Positions 26,801 through 35,800 of a stretch of DNA of 64,000 nucleotides are shown here, in pieces. The translations under genes were made by a program, and so were the position numbers. Source of the stretch: Sabethes cyaneus (Eukaryota; Arthropoda; Insecta; Diptera; Culicidae); NCBI RefSeq assembly GCF_943734655.1, contig NC_071355.1, positions 25,674,768-25,738,767 on the forward strand, read 5' to 3'. The notes under the pieces are model-generated. The model saw only the letters and a program-made list of their open reading frames with translations. It was not told where the DNA came from and searched no databases. Positions within the stretch are counted from its first letter, which is position 1. The number at the start of each line of letters is the position of its first letter.

Positions 26801-29800
26801 ATGGCGTCTGATGCCAGCATTTCCACCTCCTCTAGAAACTGGCCTATCACTGTAAGGACGATATCATCGACGAAGCCAGTGATCTCGACCCCAGTGGGTA
26901 GTTCGAGCCTCAACATCCCACCGTACATGGCATTCCAAAGCGTGGGGCCGAGAATCGAACCCTGTGGAACACCCGCTGTCACTTTGTACCTCTTCGCCCC
27001 ATCCGCCGTGTCGTACACTAGTGTCCGGTTCTCGAAGTAGCTTTTAAGCAACCTGCATAGATGATCCGGTACCCTCATCCTATGCAGCGCTAACGCAATT
27101 GCACACCAGTTAGCGCTGTTAAAGGCGTTTTTGACATCGATTGTGACTATGGCACAATACCTGTCGCCTCGCCTTTTCCGTTTCATAGGCTTCTCGGCCC
27201 TCTCCACCACGGACTTTATGGCATCTACAGTGGACTTCCCCTTACGGAAGCCAAACTGCGTGTTTGCCAGTCCGACATCACTTTCCACCACAGGATTGCC
27301 TGTTTAGGATTACCCGCTCTAGCAATTTGCCTAGCGTGTCCAATAGGCAAATTGGCCTGTACGACGAGGGATCACCAGGCGGTTTCCCCGGCTTTTGCAG
27401 CAGTACCAATCTTTGGACTTCCCATTCGTCTGGAAATTCGCATACCTCTAGGCAATTCTGAAGCGTCTCTCTAAACATATCGGGATATGCTTGGATCGCC
27501 ACTTTGAGTGCCTCGTTCGGAATCCCGTCAGGACCGGGCGCTATCTTCGTTTTCAAACCCCTGGCAATTACGATGAGTTCCTCATTCGTGACCGGAGTGA
27601 GGACATCATTCGATTGACCGTACGGGGTCGGAGGCCACCAAACTGGATCGTGTTGCGAAAAGAGCCCTTCCACGATGACTTTCAGCTTTTGGGGGCAGGT
27701 TTCCTGCGGCGCGGATGTACCCTTCATCTTTGTCATCACCATCTGGTATGCACCGCCCCAGGGGTTTGAGTCCGCATCGCGGCATAGCTCCTGGAAACAG
27801 GATTTTTTGCTACGCCTAACCTCCTTCTTAAGCACCGACCTGGCTGCCCTAAGTTCGAATCCCCGAGCTTCAGCATCTGCATCGGTCCGGGCCCTCTGCG
27901 CTAGCCTTCTCGCTCTGTGGCACCTGGAACGGAGCTGGACAATGGCATCACTCCACCAGTATACCGAGCGACGACCGTTCATTGGCAGCCCCGTCCTGGG
28001 CATAGTGGTATCACATGCCCGTACTAGGACGTTGGTCAGCTCACGAGCACTCAGGTTCAAGCGGGTGCTCTCTGCACTGAGTGCTTCAACGAACAGGTCT
28101 TTGTCGAAGGACTTCACTTTCCACCTCCTCCCTGTCGACTTCAACCCGCGAGGCCGTAGCGTCCGTCGTTCAATCGTGTATCGTATAGCTTGGTGATCGC
28201 TATGCGTGTACTCATCTGGCACCGTCCAGCCCATGTTGGCAAGCAACGTTGGGCTGCAGAAGGTGATGTCGATGATCGATTGTTGTACACCCCTGCAAAA
28301 GGTACAGACGGATCCCACGTTAGCCAGACTTACATCTAGCTTGGACAGAGCTTCCAGCAAGCTTTGTCCCCTCGGGGTAGTGCACCTGCTACCCCATTCG
28401 ACAGCCCAAGCATTGAAGTCTCCTCCAATGACAACGGGCTTGCGGCCCGTGAGTTCGTCGGTGAGCACGTCTAGCATCCGGTCAAACTGCTCCGGCGACC
28501 ACCTAGGTGGAGCGTAGCAGCTACAGATGCACCACCTCCTGGATCGGGTATCTACTTATCGCGGCGATCGCTGCCATCCGACCCTTGTCGATTACCCAGT
28601 TAGCGCCGCCCCGGGGGACCCGGTAGGGATCCGCGATAATGGCAATATCGCACCCCGTTTCGGCTGCCGTTTGCCAAAGCAACTCCTGTGCCGTTTCACA
28701 GTGGTTTAGGTTAATCTGTATAACCTGCACCATTATCGTTGCAAGGCCCGCCTATAAGCCGCACACAGTGGGCCACCTGTGGCATGTTTATTCCCCGCTT
28801 CGGCTGTGCAGAACAAGCACCTGGGGGGTTTGCTACATCCCCTGGCGAAGTGGCCATCTTCGCTGCACCGCCTGCACAGCTTAGGCCGATCGGGGGCCTT
28901 ACACCTGGCCGCCCGATGGCCAAAGCCCATACACCTGAAACAGAGTTCGATACGCCGTTTCGACACCAGTGTACATACTGACCACCCCATCTTAATTTTG
29001 CCGGACGCCAACATCTTGTTGGCGATTTCCTCCGGCACGTTTAAGGTTGCGGTTTGCATATCTCCGTATGCCTTCCGCAACCGGATGTCTGCGGGTGCCA
29101 CATCAACCTTAAGCTGATCCCGCAGAGCATCACTCAGGTCAACTGCCGTCGTAATCTCGTCGAGGTTTTTGCACTCGACACGAACACGCTGCGACAGCGC
29201 CTTTACTTGGCCCGCTTCGCCCAGGGATCCATCTTACCGGATCTTAATCGTTACCGATTATCCGAGCAGGAGCGAAGAGCAAAATAATATAAAAACAATA
29301 TCAAACTGTGTTATAATGGTATATTTTATTATTGAATAGATATGGAGATACATTGATAACACATTTAGTTATTGAATAGATATTGAAAACAGTGGTTGTA
29401 AGATGAATTTAATAACCGATTTTGTTATCATAACTTATTTTGGCCTGAAAATGACATTCGATATACAGTAGAGATTTGTAGAACGCGGATTTCTATAGCG
29501 CGGGTACCAAGATATTTCTATAACGCGGTTTTCCGCGTATAACAAATACACGTAGCATATGGATATTGATTTAATTAGGGCTAAACTCGAATTTTGAATG
29601 ATTTTGAACAGATACGACCGTGACGTCTTGTAAGAAGTTGTAGAGCATATAACAGTTGACTCTCTAAGTGATATACGGAAACCACAAAGTTACGGGTTGG
29701 CCTGCTGGAGGTTCCGGAATATCCGTTGAAATTTTCGTATTGGTAAAGTTGGTTAAAATTGGTAAAATATTTTTGAAGTAACTAAGGTCGGGTAATTGGT

Positions 29801-32800
29801 AAAAAAGTAATAAATAAGTGACCTTAGGAAGCCGTAAGGTGGTCCTCCGGAAAATTCAGAATATATCGTGAATATTTTGAATTTAATTTGACTATAGTCT
29901 AGTCTACTAGTCTACTAGAAGTATATTTCGACTATTTGTGACTCAATTTGGCCATTGGATAGTTCGCCGGGAGAAAATTCAAAGCTTACCTGAAATTGGT
30001 CACTGGAAATGCAAATGGTTTTAATTTGTAACAGTTTAAAAAGAAAAGGAATATCAGCAATCCTCAACTAAATAGGCCGCTCACGACTCGACATGGCCGC
30101 CAAAACGTTCACTGGAAAATTAGGATTTGCCGTCAAAGTGTACAATAAGTGAAAATTCATGTTGAAGTCCGCGCTACAATTTGAAAAAGCTTTGAAATAA
30201 AACATTTCGGATTCAGAAACAGAAATGATGCAAATACTGCAAATGTTCGCTGACAAATAAACGAGGTTATTTCGCAAGTTTGTTGAAATTACCAATTTCG
30301 CTAGTGTAATTTGATAGATGTGGTATAGTAAACTGAACTACCGGTAACATTTACTATACTTACAAATCTAATAGCAAATATATCAACTTTTGCATAAGCT
30401 CTTCACCAGGTATTGTGCTCTTTTGGGAAAATTTTAACAGAAATCTAACCATCGTAGTTAGCCATGGCCATTCCGTAATCCGCGTTGACGGTATCTAATT
30501 TTTTTATAGGTTTTGCCTGAGAAAAGTGAGAGAAAAGTATTATCGCTTTTGTTTTCACCTTTTCCTGGACAATTCAGAATGGAGCTTCTTGTAAGAGCGA
30601 ACAGGCTACGAAAACTTTGTTGCTTTTGTCAACGCGATAAGCAGTTCGATGCCCTTGATCATCAATTTTAATCATTGATGGTCGGCTCTTTCGATGCATT
30701 TCATAGTGGCCAGATTGAATCACAAACCGCTGAATCTATATTCCTATTTCACATTGTTCAATTCGAGGTTGAATGAACATAATTCCGAACTCAAAGAACA
30801 ATTTTCGCTCGTTGACCACTTTTACGGATGTTCTGGATTTGGTCCGGATCCGGATGGCTTCTCAATAGCACGGATTGTTTACTTTACTTACATTACGCCA
30901 AATAATAAGCCATAGGGACTTTAAAAACAATTTTGAAGCTATGAGAAGACTTCACAGAAATGAAAATTTAGCGGATGTTCCGGAAGCTCTGGAAGACCAA
31001 GATGAGATTTTTTCTGTCTCACTAAGCACCTGTAAGATGGAAAAATATATACTTGACATCTTTCCCAAAGGAACCATGGTCGTGTTGATTCAAATTTTCG
31101 TAAAATTCAGGTATAGCCCCAATTAACTCAATTTCCATATGCTACGTGTACTTGTATAACGCGCTTTATCTAACGCGGTCCCAATTACCCGTGTTATACA
31201 AATATCGACTGTAATTTTTTTATTGATTAAAGAGATATTAGATTATAAATATTTTATCACATGATTTTTTAATATCTCATATACTGCTGCATTTGTCATT
31301 CAATACCTTAATAATACTAAAATATATTATTCTAAACTCTGAATATACAGTCATGTTATTGCTTTGTTATTGAAATAGCACAAGTAATTATTATTTTGGC
31401 TCTAAAGGAGTAAAATTTTGATATTATTTTTTGTTATTTTACCAACTATGTCAGCCAAAACAAGACCAAATTTTGATATAAGTTACTCGATTTCCAATAA
31501 CACATTTTGATATTATTTTGCTCTTCGCTCCTGCTCGGGTAGGTATCAATTTCATTGTGCTATCGTCTCGTCCGAGATTCTCACTGCCGCAGCCGGCTTA
31601 TTTTCGCATTCTGGACGATGGCTTGATGCCTAACCAGCTGGTGCAATTCATGTTTTTATCGCCTTCTCCACTATTATCATCTATCTGCACTCTATCATAG
31701 ATGGTCCACAACACGTTCCGTTCAAAGACATCAGGGGCACGTTGGTTCTCGACGAGCATAACCCATGTCTTGTGATAGTAAAGGACTACCTCTCGCTCGC
31801 CCGCGAATCCTCACAGCAATGAAGTACGCTAATCGCAGTGTCGACATGAGGAACCGTGAAAGGGAAAGCGGTTAACCAATCTCCATAAATTCTAGACTCG
31901 GTTGGATTGTGCGTAGAAGATAGAGCTCTGAAAACGCACGAGCCTATAACGTTACAGCTTTCACATTTGTCCCTGTGGTATGAAGACTGATGATAAGCTA
32001 CGAAGGCATACTTCTGGTTAGATAGCCTCGAGAAGGCCAAAGAAGACGAGTAATCAGTATCCCATCTTCAGCCGCTGGCCCGACGATATGAGACCGATCG
32101 GAAGAAGATCGGCAATATGGGACCGGTTTGGCATCAATCATCGATGGTTTCCAGGAACTAAGCTCAGCTTTTAAGCAGGATGAAGATACCCCGAAGAATG
32201 GCTCAGGTCCAACGAATTCAGTTGAGGAACCAATTCTCGTTTCTCGAATTTTCGTTTTTTCTATACCGGTATGACCAGATACCCAATATAAATTACCACT
32301 GTTAGTTAAGGGGACATAAATGACTAAAATGAATCTCCGCTTATTTTGATACTAATTTTATAATGATCCGACCACGGGAAGTGGCCAATATACGATCATA
32401 CACATAAACATTTCAGGCCAACCATGCGTAAATTTTGCAGCTTCCCGCGGTATGGTAGTCCGAAGTCCCTTCTTCTCCCGCAAAGATATCTTCGACGGTA
32501 AATTCTTCTCTGATGTTATAAACGTTCGCACCTACCGCAGTGCGAATATAGATTCGGACCATTTCCTCGCTGCAGTCTGCATGCACTCAAAACTCAAAAC
32601 ATCGAGCAGCTACGAGACACCGGAGTTGCCCAGGAATACGCGCGGCAGCTGGAAGCAGCACTACCAATGGAAGAGCAACTTGGCGCAGCAACTCTTGAAG
32701 ATGGTTGGAAAGGCATTAAGACCGCCATCGTTAGTACTGCTCTAGCTGTACTAGATACAATGAATCCGAACCGAAAAAACGATTGGTTCGACGGCGAATG

Positions 32801-35800
32801 CGAGCAATTAGTGCAGGAGAAGGATGCAGCACGTGACAGAATGCTGCAACACCGTACGAGGGCGAATGTGGATCGATATAAACAAGCACGGAACAGGCAA
32901 AACTCGGTCTTCCGGAGGAAAAAGCGCCAACAGGAAGATCGAGATCGCGAGGCGATGGAACAACTGTGCCGTGCTAACGATAAACGGAAGTTCTACAAGA
33001 AGTTAAACCGCTCGCGCAAAGGCCATGTGCCGCAGGCCGATATGTGTCGAGACTCAGACGGTAATCTTCTCACGAACGAACGTGAGGTGATCGAGAGGTG
33101 GAAGCAGTATTATGACGAGCACCTTAACAGCGATGTAGCTGAACATGGAGGTGACGATATGGCAATAGATCTTGGAGCACGTGCAAAAGACGACAGAATA
33201 CCAGCCCCCGACCTCCAGGAGGTAGCAGAAGAGATCGGTCGGCTGAAGAACAATAAAGCGGCTCGGGCTGATCAGCTACCCGGCGAGCTGCTGAAATATG
33301 GTGGTGACACACTGGCTAGAGCGCTGCACTGGGTCATTGTCAAGATTTGGGAGGAGGAGCTACAAGGTACTCTCCCAACTTTTATGTCGTCGATTATCAC
33401 CATTTGCAAAGGAGTTCGTGGGGCGGGATTCATGGGTGCCCGTGCCACCACGGATCAGATTTACGCGCTTCGGCAAGTGTTGAAGAAATGTCGCGAATAC
33501 AACGTGCCCACGTATCATTTATTCATCGACTTCAAATCGGCGTACACAATCGATCGAGATCAGCTATGGCAGATTATGCACTACTACGGATTTCCGGATA
33601 AATTAACGCGATGGATCGAGTAATGTGTGTTGTTCGAGTATCAGGGGCAGTCTCGAGTCCCCTTGAATCTCGAAGAGGCTTATGGCAAGGTGATGGGCTT
33701 TCATGTTTGCTGTTCAACATCGGTTTAGAGGGTGTGAAAAGAAGAGCGGGGATAGACACGAGTGGCACGATATTTACGAAGTCCGTCCAGCTTCTTGGTT
33801 TCACTGACGACGTTGACATCATTACACGTATCTTTGAGAGGATGGCGGAAACGTACATCGGACTTATATTAATGTATCGAAAACAAAATACATGAAAGGA
33901 AGAGGTTCTAGAGAAGAAAATGCTTACCTCCTCCCTGGATTCATTTAGACGGTGATGAAATCGAGGTGGTAGAAGTATTCGTGTATCTGGGCTCACTGGT
34001 TACCGCAGACAACGACACCAGCAGAGAAATACAAAGACGGATTATGGCAGGAAATCGTGCCTACTTTGGGCTCCGTAGGACGCTGCGATCGAACAAAATT
34101 CGCCACCGCACGAAGCTAACAATCTACAAGACGCTGATTAGACCGGTAGTCCTTTACGGCCATGAGGCTATGCTCGTGGAGGACCAACGCGCCCTTAGTG
34201 TTTTCGATAAATAATGATAAATACGTCTAAAACGTCTAAACAGTAGTATATTGATCGACGGCGATAAGTTTGAGGTAGTCGATGAATTTGTCTACCTTGG
34301 CTCACTGGTAACGGCGGACAATGATACCAGCCGTGAGATTCGGAGGCGTATTACCAGCGGAAGTCGTGCTTACTATGGGCTTCATAAGCAATTGCGGTCG
34401 AGCAGACTAAATCCTCGTACAAAGTGCACCCTGTACAAGACGCTTATTAGACCGGTTGTTCTCTACGGGCATGAAACATGGACAATGCTCGAGGAGGACC
34501 TGCGACTGCTTGGAGTTTTCGAACGATCTTCGGCGGCGTACAGGAGAACGGAATATGGAGGCGGAGGATGAACCATGAACTCGCACAGCTCTATGGTGAA
34601 CCCAGTATCCAGAAGGTGGCTAAAGCTGGACGGATACGTTGGCCAGGGCATGTTGCAAGAATGCCGGAGATGGTGTTTGCCTCAAATCCGGTAGGAACAA
34701 GATGACCAGGAGCGCAGCGAGCAAGATAGTTAGACCAGGTGGAGCGAGATCTGGCGGAGTACTCGGTGCCCGAGGAATTGGAGAGCGGTAGCCCTCAACC
34801 GAGTTACATGGAAAAACTTTGTTCAACAGGCTTTGTCTTAGGACGGTAAGCCACCTAAGTAAGTAAGTAAGTGTTTTCGAACGGAAGGTGTTGCGCGCCA
34901 TCTACGGCGGAGTGCAGATGGAAGACGGAACGTGAAGGAAGTAAACGAACCATGAATTGCATCAGCTGCTCACACCGCAAAAATCGGTCGCCTGCGATGG
35001 GTCGCGGGGCTGGGTACGTCGTGTGGATGTCGGACGACAAGTGGAATGAAGACGACTTCTTCGTGCAGCAGAGGAAACTAGGGTCTGGAGCTGATTGAGT
35101 AAGTAACTCTCGAAAATATGAATGTTCTCAGAACTGCGATAGGATTTGAGATTATCTATAAAATCAAACAACTCCAACCACTACGAAAAACAGAATTTGA
35201 CGGTAAAATCAGGAGGTGAAGCTGCTCCAAATTTGCATTACGATTTTTTGACGAAATGTTCATGTCATTATGGAAGATGAACCTTACGTCTATGAAGATT
35301 TTAAACCACTTCCAGGACTGACTTTCAACTCTGGCTGGAATGACCAGATGTGCAACATCCTGATTGCCCGAATACTTCAGGACAAAAAAAACTGTCTAAA
35401 TTTAGTAAAGAAAAATACCTTGTTTGAGTGGGTTACTAACAATATTGAAATATACCTCAATGCAGATATCTAACCTCGAACATAACAAAAAGCATTCATT
35501 TGGTCGTAAAAATTGAATCTTTTTAAAACATCGTAAGTTAGTAGGTTTCATACATACATATCTCAGCGGAAAATCAATCGTGTGGTTTCCAACAAAAGGT
35601 GAATTGTGTGGAAACCGCTTGCTTTATTCCTTCCATAATATAAACCGGGAAAAGTAAGCAAACTGTTTTATTCATATGGGCTATTTTGAGTGCATGGTAA
35701 ATTTTGGCAGCCGAAAACCGTTGAAAACTGCATCCGTGAGCCATATCACTAAGCCGAGGCCACAGTCACTGGCAACCAGAATCAATATTGCCCCGTAATT

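Larger units (their letters stand above)
25829..29261 (-). mobile_element. R1-clade non-LTR retrotransposon, nearly full coding length
   Basis: ORF1 (29261 to 28731) is 5'-truncated and encodes the nucleic-acid-binding end of Gag with three zinc knuckles (CFRCMGFGHRAARC, CRRCSEDGHFARGC and a third CLFC-x-C type). ORF2 starts at 28733 on an ATG that overlaps the ORF1 stop as TAATG. It then has the endonuclease (VIQINLNHC, VVIGGDFNAW, SDHQAIRY), RT (APGPDGIPNEAL, GVPQGSILGP, GFVDDIVL) and the C-terminal zinc motif CPVC-x-H-x-C, ending at 25829. Frameshifts at about 28530, 27290 and 26250 and a stop in Gag near 29235 make it inactive. Integration is within SNX27 intron 1, not rDNA. Confidence 0.9.

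Noticed and set aside
26615..28517. Plus-strand open frames of 103-173 codons
   Set aside because: They are antisense to the R1 element, whose minus-strand frames carry clear endonuclease and RT motifs.
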